A stretch of 15,834 nucleotides of DNA from an uncultured Desulfuromonadales bacterium (GTDB taxonomy: Bacteria > Desulfobacterota > Desulfuromonadia > Desulfuromonadales > Geopsychrobacteraceae), in NCBI GenBank assembly GCA_947259685.1, contig CAMYNC010000086.1, positions 1 to 15,834 of the forward strand, written 5' to 3'. A program made the translations under genes and the position numbers. The notes under the pieces were generated by a model. The model ran no database searches. It saw only the letters and a list, made by a program, of their open reading frames with translations, and was not told the DNA's origin. Position 1 is the first letter of the stretch; every line of letters begins with the position of its first letter. Of the stretch, positions 1-7,603 are shown one piece after another.

Positions 1-130
1 ACCACCAAACCATGACCAATAGAGTCATATTATAATTAATTTCAGCCAATCGCCTGTGGCGTCTCTTTCAAGTCTGAAGCTACTACAGCTTTAAGGGATG
101 AAGGAGAGCAGATCGCGGTTATCGTTCATG

Positions 131-1330
131 CTATGCGCGAGTTATGGCTGATGACTTACTCAGCAATCTAATCCCTTCGTCAAGCCCTTCAAGAGTCAGG
201 GGGAACATCCGCCCTTCCATGAGCTGCTTGACCATGCCGATCGACTGGGTGAAGTGCCACCACCCTTCTGGAGTCGGGTTAAGCCAGATGGCATCCTTGT
301 AGGTTTCGAGCAGCCTTTGACCCCAGACATGGCCCGCCTCCTCGTTGAAGTGTTCGACACTGCCGCCGATCATGGAGATTTCGTAGGGACTCATAGCGGC
401 ATCACCGACAAAAATCAGTTTATAGTCAGGCCCGTAGGTATGAATCAGATCCCAGAGATCGATCCGCTCGGCCCGGTAGCGCTGATTATCACGCCAGATG
501 CTCTCGTAGATAAAATTGTGAAAGTAAAAATATTCCAGGTACTTGAATTCTGCCCGGGCGGCAGAAAAGAGTTCTTCGCAAACCTTGATGTGGTCGTCCA
601 TGGAGCCACCAACATCGAAGAAGAGCAGCACCTTGACCTTATTGCGTAGCTTGGGGACCATCTGCAGATCGAGGTAACCGGCGTTGTTGGCAGTGGCGCG
701 GATGGTGCCAGGCATATCGAGAACTTCCGGTGCCCCTTCACGGGCGAAATGCCGCAGTCGGCGCAGGGCAACCTTGAGGTTCCGGGTTCCCAGTTCCACC
801 GAGCTATCGAGGTTTTTAAACTCGCGCCGGTCCCAGACCTTCACCGCCCGGCGATGCCGTGACTCCGCCTGGCCGATCCGCACCCCTTCCGGGTTGTAGC
901 CGTAGGCGCCGAAGGGTGAGCGACCACCAGTGCCGATCCACTTGCTGCCGCCCTGATGGCGCTCTTTCTGTTCGGCAAGTCGCTGCTTCAGCGTTTCCAT
1001 CAGCTTCTCGAAACCGCCGAGCGCCTCGATCTGGGACTTCTCTTCTTCGGAGAGAACCAGCTCGGTCAGCTTGCGTAACCACTCCTCGGGGAGATGGGTT
1101 TCGAGCTCTTCGCCGAGATGGGTCAAGCCATCAAAATATTGTGCAAAAATTCGGTCGAACTTGTCGAAGTGGGTCTCATCCTTGACCAGGCAGAGGCGCG
1201 CCAGATAGTAAAAATCCTCAACGCTCCCCCAGACAACCTGCCTGTCCAGCGCCTCAAGCAAACTCAGATACTCGCGAATGGTGACCGGGACTTTGGCCTG
1301 TTTCAGTTGCAGAAAAAAATCGACTAGCAT
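131..1330 (-). CDS. CoxE-like VWA-domain protein, putative partner of the MoxR ATPase
   Basis: A 399-residue protein. The N-terminal half (about 1-200) is a charged helical region typical of CoxE-like VWA proteins. A von Willebrand A domain follows at about 232-350. Its metal-ion-dependent adhesion site reads D239-V-G-G-S243 instead of the canonical DxSxS, so the middle serine is glycine. The later aspartate loop is FVGDAAMSP, with D310. The C-terminus (about 350-390) is the conserved Trp/Pro-rich tail of this family. No signal peptide or membrane segment is seen, so it should be cytoplasmic. The ATG is preceded by AAGG about 10 bases upstream. It lies 172 bases downstream of the MoxR gene, and MoxR/VWA pairs (CoxD/CoxE, NorQ/NorD, CbbQ/CbbO) remodel or activate metalloenzymes. 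A role on an enzyme of this operon is inference. The family call is firm; the target is unknown. Confidence 0.85.
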   Translation of the reverse strand: MLVDFFLQLKQAKVPVTIREYLSLLEALDRQVVWGSVEDFYYLARLCLVKDETHFDKFDRIFAQYFDGLTHLGEELETHLPEEWLRKLTELVLSEEEKSQIEALGGFEKLMETLKQRLAEQKERHQGGSKWIGTGGRSPFGAYGYNPEGVRIGQAESRHRRAVKVWDRREFKNLDSSVELGTRNLKVALRRLRHFAREGAPEVLDMPGTIRATANNAGYLDLQMVPKLRNKVKVLLFFDVGGSMDDHIKVCEELFSAARAEFKYLEYFYFHNFIYESIWRDNQRYRAERIDLWDLIHTYGPDYKLIFVGDAAMSPYEISMIGGSVEHFNEEAGHVWGQRLLETYKDAIWLNPTPEGWWHFTQSIGMVKQLMEGRMFPLTLEGLDEGIRLLSKSSAITRA

Positions 1331-1390
1331 GGTTTCTGCCTTCGAAAAAAACTATGGGTAAGCTAACACTATTTGCAGCCAAACTACCTA

Positions 1391-1508
1391 GGTTGATCAA
1401 AAACCTCCAGAGGCTAGGCGCCCGAAGCCGAGGAGTGAGGCGTAGCGGCAGCTACGTCGCAGCGACAAGGCCAAGGGCAACAACGCAGATGGTGGTTTTT
1501 CATCAGCC
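1391..1508. repeat. Palindromic intergenic element A with terminal inverted repeats
   Basis: About 118 bases bounded by 18-base inverted repeats at 1391-1408 and 1491-1508 that match at 15 of 18 positions; each contains a run of A or T next to CC/GG. Near the centre is a perfect hairpin, CGTAGC-GGCA-GCTACG, at 1441-1456. The right arm runs into the 3' end of the moxR gene and supplies its TGA stop. It fills most of the moxR-VWA gap. It has no coding capacity and resembles REP/MITE-like non-autonomous elements. I associate such sequences with Desulfuromonadales genomes, but that was not checked here. Transcribed, it would fold into a long stem that could protect or attenuate the mRNA. Confidence 0.7.
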
Positions 1509-2348
1509 TCTCCGCCGAGAAATGCCACCAACCAGCCGCTCGAACAACCCCAAATCCTGCTCATTTTTCAACAACGCGCCGTGCAGCGGCGGAATCGACT
1601 TGCCGGGATCTTTGCTGTGGAGGGCTTCCGCAGGGATATCCTCGGCCACCAGCAGTTTCAGCCAGTCGAGAAGTTCAGAGGTCGAAGGTTTCTTCTTTAG
1701 GCCGGGCACCTCGCGCATGCCGAAAAAGGTCTCCAGGGCGCCCTTGAGCAAGGACTGCTTGATACCGGGATAGTGAACCGCAACGATCTGCGCCATGGTT
1801 TCTGCCTCGGGAAAGCGGATGTAATGAAAGAAACAGCGCCGCAAAAAGGCGTCGGGCAACTCCTTTTCGTTGTTACTGGTAATGATAATCACCGGCCGGT
1901 GCCGCGCCTTGATCAGTTGCCGCGTCTCGTAGACGTAGAACTCCATCCGGTCGAGTTCCTGCAGCAGGTCGTTGGGAAACTCGATATCGGCCTTGTCGAT
2001 CTCATCGATCAAGAGAACCGACCGCTGCTCCGACTCGAAGGCCTCCCACAACTTCCCCTTGACGATGTAGTTGCCGATCTCATGCACCCGTTCATCACCG
2101 AGTTGTGAATCGCGCAGACGGGAGACGGCATCGTACTCGTACAGACCCTGGTTTGCCTTGGTGGTCGATTTGACATGCCACTGAAACAGCGGCAGATTGA
2201 GACTGCGGGCCACTTCTTCGGCCAGCATGGTTTTGCCTGTGCCCGGCTCACCCTTAATCAACAGCGGCCGTCCCAGGGTGATGGCGGCATTCACCGCCAG
2301 GTTCAGATCATCGGTTGCCACATATGAATCGGTTCCGGTAAATTTCAT
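1503..2348 (-). CDS. MoxR-family AAA+ ATPase
   Basis: A 281-residue AAA+ ATPase of the MoxR/NorQ/CbbQ type. The Walker A motif is GEPGTGKT at residues 33-40. Walker B is VLLIDEID at about 111-118. The sensor-1 region ITSNNEKELPDAF is at about 156-168, and an arginine-finger pair RR follows at about 170-171. These are all the residues needed for ATP hydrolysis. MoxR ATPases form hexamers that act as chaperones with a VWA partner, and that partner is the next gene. The start is an ATG with GAGG about 11 bases upstream, 42 bases after the CoA-ligase gene ends. A precedent in anaerobic aromatic metabolism is BssE/TutH, a MoxR-like ATPase encoded with benzylsuccinate synthase. The stop codon lies inside the arm of a palindromic repeat. 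Family assignment is secure; the substrate is inferred only from context. Confidence 0.92.
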   Translation of the reverse strand: MKFTGTDSYVATDDLNLAVNAAITLGRPLLIKGEPGTGKTMLAEEVARSLNLPLFQWHVKSTTKANQGLYEYDAVSRLRDSQLGDERVHEIGNYIVKGKLWEAFESEQRSVLLIDEIDKADIEFPNDLLQELDRMEFYVYETRQLIKARHRPVIIITSNNEKELPDAFLRRCFFHYIRFPEAETMAQIVAVHYPGIKQSLLKGALETFFGMREVPGLKKKPSTSELLDWLKLLVAEDIPAEALHSKDPGKSIPPLHGALLKNEQDLGLFERLVGGISRRRG

Positions 2349-2390
2349 AAATGCTGGATCCTCATTGACTCTCCTGCTAGGGTCGCATAC

Positions 2391-4238
2391 TCATGACAGC
2401 TCAATCACGCCCGCTCCTGGTGGCTCGGCATAAAGCTGCTCAACCAGCTCACTGCGACGCGCCAGCGAAGCACGCTGGTTGATGTAACCCTTGTCGGTAA
2501 TTTCATTGGCATCACTGTTCGGCGGCTCGTTCATCAACATAATCCGCCCAATGCGAGTCGATGAACCCAGCTGCTCAGCGTTGAATTTGGTCAACTTAGT
2601 GCTCAGAAATGCTGCCACCTCGGGCCGCTGCAGCAACTCATCCGCCGATGCCTTCTCATCAAGACCTTCGCATAATTTCCTGCAGGCTGCAATGTTCGGC
2701 CAGCCAAGGATGCCGATATAACCACGGTCATGGCCGGTCACCAGGGCGAACTGCAGCACTGGCGCGGCGGCAGCGAGCACATCAACGCGCAACAGACCGA
2801 CCCGCACCCAGGTGCCGCTGGTCAGCTTGAAATCCTCGGCAACGCGTCCAGCAAAAGAGATCCCTTTACTCGGATCTTCAGGGTCGACAAAACGAGCGGC
2901 ATCGCCGATCAGGTAATAGCCTTCCTCATCAAAGGCCTCTGCAGTCAGATCGGGGCGGCGGAAGTAACCGGGAGTCACATTCGGTCCCTTGACACGCAGC
3001 TCATAGCTGTCACCGCTCGGCAGCATTTTCAACGTGACTCCGGGACATGGGATACCGATCACCCCGGCCTTTTCCAGGGTGAAATGCGCGGCGGTCGCCA
3101 GCGGCGAGGTTTCGGTCGAGCCCCAGGAGGAGGTCATCACCACTTTCTTGCCGGTCGCCTGGGTGGCGACCTTCTCCAATCGTTCCCAGAGGTCCTGCGG
3201 TAGGGCCGCACCAGCATAAAAAATCAGCTGCAGATTTTTGAAGAAGTTGTTGCGCAAGTCCTCATCCTGCTCCAAGTGCGGTAGCAGCATGGCGTAACCG
3301 ACCGGTACATTGAAATAGATCGTCGGCGAGATATCAGCCAGGTTTTTCACCGTCTGCTCCACCAAGCCCGGTGCCGGTTTGCCGCAGTCAATATAGAGGC
3401 TGCCACCTTGATTAAGCACCAGGTTGAAATTGTGGTTACCGCCGAAGGTATGGTTCCAGGGCAGCCAGTCGACCAGCACCGGCGGCGTCTGGGTGGTAAA
3501 CGGCCAGACCTGGGCCAGCATTTGCTGGTTGGCGCAGAGCATGCCGTGGGTGTTGATCACACCTTTCGGCTGCCCGGTCGAACCGGAGGTATAGAGAACT
3601 TTGGCGACGTTTTTTCCACCGATCTGCGTTAAGGCCCGGTCGACATCTGAGGTCACTGGCGTCTCAAGCAGTTTAACGAAAGGGGTAGTTTTGAGATTCG
3701 GCAGAGTACCCTTCCCGACCACCACCTCAACCCCGGCCAGATTGAGATTGGACAGCGCTGCAGCGAATATCTCGCCATCGGCAACGTAGACCATTCCCGG
3801 GCAGACTTCTTCGAAGATGAAACGGAGCTTGAGGTGATCCTTGCTCAGCAGCGAATATGGGACCGAAACCGGCACCACCGGCACCCCGGCGATGAAACAG
3901 CCGAGCATCAGCAGAGCGTGATCGATGGAGTTACCCGAGAGGATCATCACCGGCCGATAAGGACCGAGCTTGCGATCCAGAAGTCCCTGGGCGATGGCGT
4001 CCGCCATCCGTCCGACCTCGGCGTAATTTAACCGTCGCCAGTCGCCGTCGGTCTGCCGTTCAGCAAGGAAAATCCGTTCGGGGGTCTGCCGGGTCCAGTG
4101 GCGCAACATCTGGCCGAGGTTCTCTTTGTAAGCATGCAGTGTGGTCGCGGAAGAAAAGAGAAACCCATCCTCTGTGGAGCCTTTAAGTGAGACGCGGGGC
4201 GGGGCGAAATCGACGGGGTTAAATTCGGCTTGGGTCAC
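2391..4238 (-). CDS. Feruloyl-CoA synthetase-like AMP-forming acyl/aryl-CoA ligase
   Basis: A 615-residue ANL-superfamily adenylating enzyme (acid + ATP + CoA to acyl-CoA + AMP + PPi), cytoplasmic. The phosphate loop is [12 protein letters not shown] at about 216-227. The A5 motif [10 protein letters not shown] is at about 370-379, the A7 motif YLIGDAARF at 442-450, and the A8 hinge [11 protein letters not shown] at about 462-472. The A10 catalytic lysine is K583 in ITDKGYINQ. The stretch [17 protein letters not shown] (259-275) and the CGKPAPG that follows are features I recognise from feruloyl-CoA synthetases, not from benzoate-CoA ligases (BadA/BclA, about 520 residues). The start is GTG at 4238 with an AGGAGG Shine-Dalgarno 7 bases upstream. 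It is 38 bases downstream of the acyl-CoA dehydrogenase gene. The likely substrate is a hydroxycinnamate, phenylpropanoate or related aromatic acid feeding the benzoyl-CoA reductase; the exact acid cannot be read from sequence. Confidence 0.85.
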   Translation of the reverse strand: MTQAEFNPVDFAPPRVSLKGSTEDGFLFSSATTLHAYKENLGQMLRHWTRQTPERIFLAERQTDGDWRRLNYAEVGRMADAIAQGLLDRKLGPYRPVMILSGNSIDHALLMLGCFIAGVPVVPVSVPYSLLSKDHLKLRFIFEEVCPGMVYVADGEIFAAALSNLNLAGVEVVVGKGTLPNLKTTPFVKLLETPVTSDVDRALTQIGGKNVAKVLYTSGSTGQPKGVINTHGMLCANQQMLAQVWPFTTQTPPVLVDWLPWNHTFGGNHNFNLVLNQGGSLYIDCGKPAPGLVEQTVKNLADISPTIYFNVPVGYAMLLPHLEQDEDLRNNFFKNLQLIFYAGAALPQDLWERLEKVATQATGKKVVMTSSWGSTETSPLATAAHFTLEKAGVIGIPCPGVTLKMLPSGDSYELRVKGPNVTPGYFRRPDLTAEAFDEEGYYLIGDAARFVDPEDPSKGISFAGRVAEDFKLTSGTWVRVGLLRVDVLAAAAPVLQFALVTGHDRGYIGILGWPNIAACRKLCEGLDEKASADELLQRPEVAAFLSTKLTKFNAEQLGSSTRIGRIMLMNEPPNSDANEITDKGYINQRASLARRSELVEQLYAEPPGAGVIELS

Positions 4239-4276
4239 AGTGCTCCTCCTGACCTGGGCAACAGACTGGATTCAAC

Positions 4277-6043
4277 TCAAAACGGATAGGCTCCCGACTC
4301 GCCGGCGGCTTCAGCCAGTTGTTGCTTGGCTTCCAACAGTCCGGCAACCGGATATCCGGTCAGGCGCGCAATATCCTTCTGAAACCCGGCCAGCGCACCC
4401 CCATCAACCAGGTAGGCTGCGCAGCGAGACGCGGTCGACTGGATCTGCACGTTGAGGTCAAAGGCAGCAGTTTTTGCCACTGCCTGCAGCAGATTTTTTT
4501 TCCGCTCACTGGCACCGGACAGCACCTTAGCGACACGCAAAATGGTGCTTTCCAAAGCAAAAATTGCGATCGCGATATCCCCCAGTGCGAGCAGAATTTC
4601 CTGCTGGTCGCGTCGATCACCCAGAACCCCGAGCAGCAGCAGAAAAAGTTTTTTCTGCTCGGCCAGCAGGTAAAATTCGACGCCGACCGGAGTCGTTCCA
4701 CCGGCCTCTTCGAGACCCTCTGAATGGCGTTCATGCTGGGCCGCCTCGACCCGCGTCCAAAGATCCAAGGCGCCGCTCTTCGCCCTCCGGAACAGCAGAG
4801 TGGGAATCAGCAGACGGTTAATCTCGTTGGTCCCTTCGAAGATCCGGTTAATCCGCTCATCGCGATAGTAGCGTTCGATCGGGTATTCCTTGATGTAACC
4901 ATAGCCGCCGTGGATCTGCAGCCCCTCGTCGGCTACCCGAGCGAGAACTTGCGAGCTGAAGACTTTGGCGATGGCGCACTCACCGGCATATTCTTCGATC
5001 GCCTGCTGATAGCGTTGGTAGTAGTCGTCGCCACCGCGATCGAGGGTTTCAATCCGTGCATCGAGCAATCCGGCCACCCGATAGAGAAGTGATTCGGCCG
5101 CAAACAGGGCGCCTGTCATGTCGGCCAGTTTTTCGCGGATTGCGCCAAAATGGATCAGCGGCTGGTCGAACTGTTTGCGCTCCGTGGCATAGCCAGCGGC
5201 CTCGGCAAAGGCACCTTTGGCGGCACCAACCACCGTGGCGGAGAGTTTCAGGCGGCCAAGGTTGAGGACATTGAAAGCGATCTTATGCCCTTTGCCCGGT
5301 TCGCCGAGCAGATTCTCCGCCGGCACACGGACATTTTCCAACACCACCTGGGCGGTCGAGGTCCCTTTAAGCCCCATCTTCTTCTCTTCTTTGCCGATGG
5401 AAAGCCCGGCCATCCCCCGCTCGACGAGAAAAGCCGAAAAATGCTGACCATCGATCTTGGCGAACACCGTGAACAAATTTGCGAAGGCGGCATTGGTGAT
5501 AAACTGTTTTACGCCGTTGAGCAGGTAATGTGACCCGTCCGCCGACAGCCGGGCGGTCGTCCGGGCGCTCAATGGGTCGCTGCCACAATCGGGCTCGGTC
5601 AGGCAATAGGCACCAATCCACTCTCCGCTGGTAAGCTTTTCCAGATACTTGGCTTTTTGTTCGACGGTGCCGTAATAGACCAGCGGCAGCGAACCGATAC
5701 CGGTCTGGCCACTGGAGGTGATGGCAAAAGAGCCGGTTGGGCCGATCTTTTCCGCCACCAGCATGCTGGTCGCCTTGTCCAGTTCCAGCCCGCCAAATTT
5801 CTCCGGAATATCGACCAAAAACAGGCCCAACTCAGCACATCGACGCAGTTTCTCGACGACCAGCGGAAAATCCTGTTCTTCCATCTTTTCCAGGTCGGGG
5901 AAGATCTCGTTGTTGACAAAGGCTTCGGTAGTGTCGGCAATCTGCCGCTGCTCCAGGGAAAAATCTTCTGGAGTAAACAGGCATTTGCCGACCGCTTCGG
6001 TCAGTAAAAATTCTCCGCCTTTCACCAGCTGTTTGTCTATCAT
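4277..6043 (-). CDS. Acyl-CoA dehydrogenase, long (VLCAD/ACAD9-like) form
   Basis: A 588-residue FAD-dependent acyl-CoA dehydrogenase introducing a 2,3 double bond into an acyl-CoA and passing electrons to ETF. The FAD/substrate loop CLTEPDCGSDP is at about 147-157. The KQFITNA strand is at about 179-185, and the C-terminal helical domain includes QIHGGYGYI. The catalytic glutamate is E403 in RIFEGTNEI. About 150 residues follow the core, as in very-long-chain/ACAD9-type enzymes, though no obvious membrane segment is seen. I place the start at ATG 6043 (MIDKQLVKGG), with AAAGGA 10 bases upstream. An in-frame ATG at 6151 would overlap the usp gene and add 36 residues unlike the family. In context it may oxidise a phenylpropanoyl-CoA-like or alicyclic thioester made by the ligase 38 bases downstream. 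Fatty acyl-CoA is also possible. Confidence 0.9.
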   Translation of the reverse strand: MIDKQLVKGGEFLLTEAVGKCLFTPEDFSLEQRQIADTTEAFVNNEIFPDLEKMEEQDFPLVVEKLRRCAELGLFLVDIPEKFGGLELDKATSMLVAEKIGPTGSFAITSSGQTGIGSLPLVYYGTVEQKAKYLEKLTSGEWIGAYCLTEPDCGSDPLSARTTARLSADGSHYLLNGVKQFITNAAFANLFTVFAKIDGQHFSAFLVERGMAGLSIGKEEKKMGLKGTSTAQVVLENVRVPAENLLGEPGKGHKIAFNVLNLGRLKLSATVVGAAKGAFAEAAGYATERKQFDQPLIHFGAIREKLADMTGALFAAESLLYRVAGLLDARIETLDRGGDDYYQRYQQAIEEYAGECAIAKVFSSQVLARVADEGLQIHGGYGYIKEYPIERYYRDERINRIFEGTNEINRLLIPTLLFRRAKSGALDLWTRVEAAQHERHSEGLEEAGGTTPVGVEFYLLAEQKKLFLLLLGVLGDRRDQQEILLALGDIAIAIFALESTILRVAKVLSGASERKKNLLQAVAKTAAFDLNVQIQSTASRCAAYLVDGGALAGFQKDIARLTGYPVAGLLEAKQQLAEAAGESGAYPF

Positions 6044-6053
6044 GCCATTCTGG

Positions 6054-6059
6054 TCCTTT
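6054..6059 (-). promoter_or_regulatory. Ribosome binding site that sets the acyl-CoA dehydrogenase start
   Basis: AAAGGA on the minus strand, 10 bases before ATG 6043. It supports the 588-residue product over the longer frame beginning at 6151, which has no family-like N-terminus. Confidence 0.6.
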
Positions 6060-6074
6060 ATCGGATGACAGTTG

Positions 6075-6094
6075 GGGCGAGACATGTCTCGCCC
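6075..6094. repeat. Perfect 20-base palindrome between usp and the acyl-CoA dehydrogenase gene
   Basis: GGGCGAGACATGTCTCGCCC is identical on both strands. It lies in the 86-base gap between the usp stop and the acyl-CoA dehydrogenase start. It is not followed by a T-tract, so it is a poor terminator. GC-rich self-complementary 20-mers of this form occur as dispersed intergenic repeats in varied bacteria (general knowledge, unverified for this genome). As RNA it could form a hairpin with a minimal loop between the two genes. Confidence 0.6.
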
Positions 6095-6129
6095 GCTCCC
6101 CTGCTTCCCCCAGAGAGAGAACGGACGAC

Positions 6130-6558
6130 CTAAACAATCAGCACCGGGCACTTCACTTGGTGGACAAGGTGATTGGCCACCTGCCCGAACAGCAGGTTGC
6201 GCAAATCGCTATCGACATGTTTGCCGATGACCAGCAGGTCATACTCACCGCTGTCGGCTAGTTCACAGATCGTCTCGCGGGCATGCCCTTCCTTGACGAG
6301 GGTCTCGACCTCTATTCCTGCAGCGGCAAACTCGGCCTGCTGCGCGGCAATGAAACTCCTCGCGTCCGCCAATGCCTGCTCTTCGATTTCAGCGAAGGTT
6401 TTTTCCGCAAAACCTCGATAGGAGAGCCGGCTTCGATCCAAGACGTGCAGCAGAGTGACTGGAAAAGAGAGGTTCTCCTTCTGCGCAATCAGGCTTTTTA
6501 TCGTTTGGGACGAAAGCGGCGAAGCATCGAGAGGAACAAGTATTTTTCGATCTTTCAT
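6130..6558 (-). CDS. UspA-family universal stress protein
   Basis: A 142-residue single Usp domain. The first strand KILVPLDASP (5-14) with D11 is the adenine-binding start of the family, and CPVLIV closes the last strand. The ATP-binding pattern G-x2-G-x9-G-(S/T) is degraded: G112 is followed by V instead of G at +3, and G125 is followed by Q instead of S/T. ATP binding is therefore doubtful. The gene sits 16 bases after the GNAT gene and before the acyl-CoA dehydrogenase gene, so it is probably co-transcribed. Usp proteins recur in anaerobic aromatic-degradation operons, but no fixed function is established. A regulatory or stress role is inference. Confidence 0.88.
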   Translation of the reverse strand: MKDRKILVPLDASPLSSQTIKSLIAQKENLSFPVTLLHVLDRSRLSYRGFAEKTFAEIEEQALADARSFIAAQQAEFAAAGIEVETLVKEGHARETICELADSGEYDLLVIGKHVDSDLRNLLFGQVANHLVHQVKCPVLIV

Positions 6559-6574
6559 GAGCTATCCCTGCCTT

Positions 6575-7564
6575 TTAAATTGAATTTGCAATCTGCTTCG
6601 ACAAAACCAAACGTTGGGAGGGCGCAAAACCGCAACCTTGCAAAAAACTGTGCAGTTCATGCTGATCCCATTGAATCTGGGTGTGCAGCGACTCGACCTG
6701 CAGGATTGAGAGATTGTGCAGCAACTGCGATAGCAGCGCCTTACCAACGCCACTCCCCTTCTCACCCGGGTGGACACCGATGGTATCGATGACTGCGGTT
6801 TGAATCGGTTTGCCGAATTCACCGTAATCGACCCGGGCCATGATGAAACCGGCCAGCAGATCCTTCTTTTCTGCTACCAACGATACGCGGATGCCCGACT
6901 CAACCAGCATTTCCTGAAATTTGCTGCGGTAGTAAGCGGTCCGGTCCTGTCCTGAGAGCTTGCGATCGAGGCGAACCACATCGTTCAAATCCTCTTCCTT
7001 TAGCGAGCGCAGCTGCACCTTGTCGCGACAGAGGGTGTCGTAATCATTGCCACCGGCACCGTGCACCTGCCAGTAGCCATCCATCTTCACCTGCGACAAC
7101 TCTTCAACCTGCTCCGGCAGTTCCGAGGTATCGCGAGCAACGATCTGGATTGGTGCCAGCTGGAAACCGGTCGCAGAGAAGAAGCCGGTCATCTCATGAT
7201 CCGCCCAGTCGATCTCGCTGCGCAAGGTGGCAATCGCTTTTTTCGCCATCCGCTGTTCGATTCCGGCCAACACAGATTTTCCGACCCCCTGTCCCTGGGC
7301 ATCGGGATCAACCCCGAGAACATCGAGCACGGCGATTTTTTCTGCGGATCCGAAGTCGCCATCCTGTACTCGGGCAAAGGCATAGCCGATCAGCTTGTCA
7401 CCATCGCAAGCTGCGCAGGTAATAAACGATTCGGGATCGGCCATGGCAACAGTTAAGCGCTTTTGAAAAAAGCCTCTGCGCGGCCCTCCAACGATACGGC
7501 TATCGATTGCCGAAACTTGCTCTAGATCTTCCGGACTAAGTGATCTGAAGGTAAGATTACTCAT
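6575..7564 (-). CDS. Tandem two-domain GNAT N-acetyltransferase
   Basis: A 329-residue protein with two GNAT folds in tandem. Domain 1 spans about 1-145, with acetyl-CoA loop DPDAQGQGVGK at about 86-96. Domain 2 spans about 183-325, with loop HPGEKGSGVGK at about 265-275. The two halves align in their motif order (WD/WA-DHE near the end of each, then a GF-containing strand), which suggests internal duplication. Both pyrophosphate loops keep the Q/GxGxG/A pattern, so both sites may bind acetyl-CoA. The start ATG has GGGGAG 8 bases upstream. It lies 39 bases after bcrD and 16 before usp. GNAT enzymes (Pat in Rhodopseudomonas palustris) acetylate the A10 lysine of aromatic acyl-CoA ligases; a similar role here, on the ligase encoded two genes downstream, is a hypothesis. 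The substrate is otherwise unknown. Confidence 0.82.
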   Translation of the reverse strand: MSNLTFRSLSPEDLEQVSAIDSRIVGGPRRGFFQKRLTVAMADPESFITCAACDGDKLIGYAFARVQDGDFGSAEKIAVLDVLGVDPDAQGQGVGKSVLAGIEQRMAKKAIATLRSEIDWADHEMTGFFSATGFQLAPIQIVARDTSELPEQVEELSQVKMDGYWQVHGAGGNDYDTLCRDKVQLRSLKEEDLNDVVRLDRKLSGQDRTAYYRSKFQEMLVESGIRVSLVAEKKDLLAGFIMARVDYGEFGKPIQTAVIDTIGVHPGEKGSGVGKALLSQLLHNLSILQVESLHTQIQWDQHELHSFLQGCGFAPSQRLVLSKQIANSI

Positions 7565-7603
7565 TACGGTTACTCCCCTGTCATTAAATGACCGTTCAGC
7601 AGA

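Noticed and set aside
1..130. Possible gene start (Met-Thr-Leu-Leu-Val...) or promoter downstream of the VWA gene, with TATAAT near the left edge
   Set aside because: Only about nine codons are visible, there is no Shine-Dalgarno, and no -35 at proper spacing. Nothing firm can be supported in this stretch.
254..1327. Several plus-strand open frames opposite the VWA gene
   Set aside because: They are antisense shadows of a well-conserved minus-strand gene, with no recognisable domain and no ribosome sites.
1354..1773. Plus-strand frame of 139 codons across the moxR-VWA gap
   Set aside because: It runs through the palindromic element and into antisense moxR; its sequence has no protein-family character.
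4319..6068. Many open frames on both strands within the acyl-CoA dehydrogenase gene
   Set aside because: All overlap the strongly supported dehydrogenase frame and have no family motifs.
6044..6151. Longer start (ATG 6151) for the acyl-CoA dehydrogenase
   Set aside because: It would overlap usp, pass through the 20-base palindrome and add residues unlike the family. ATG 6043 has a ribosome site and a family-like N-terminus.
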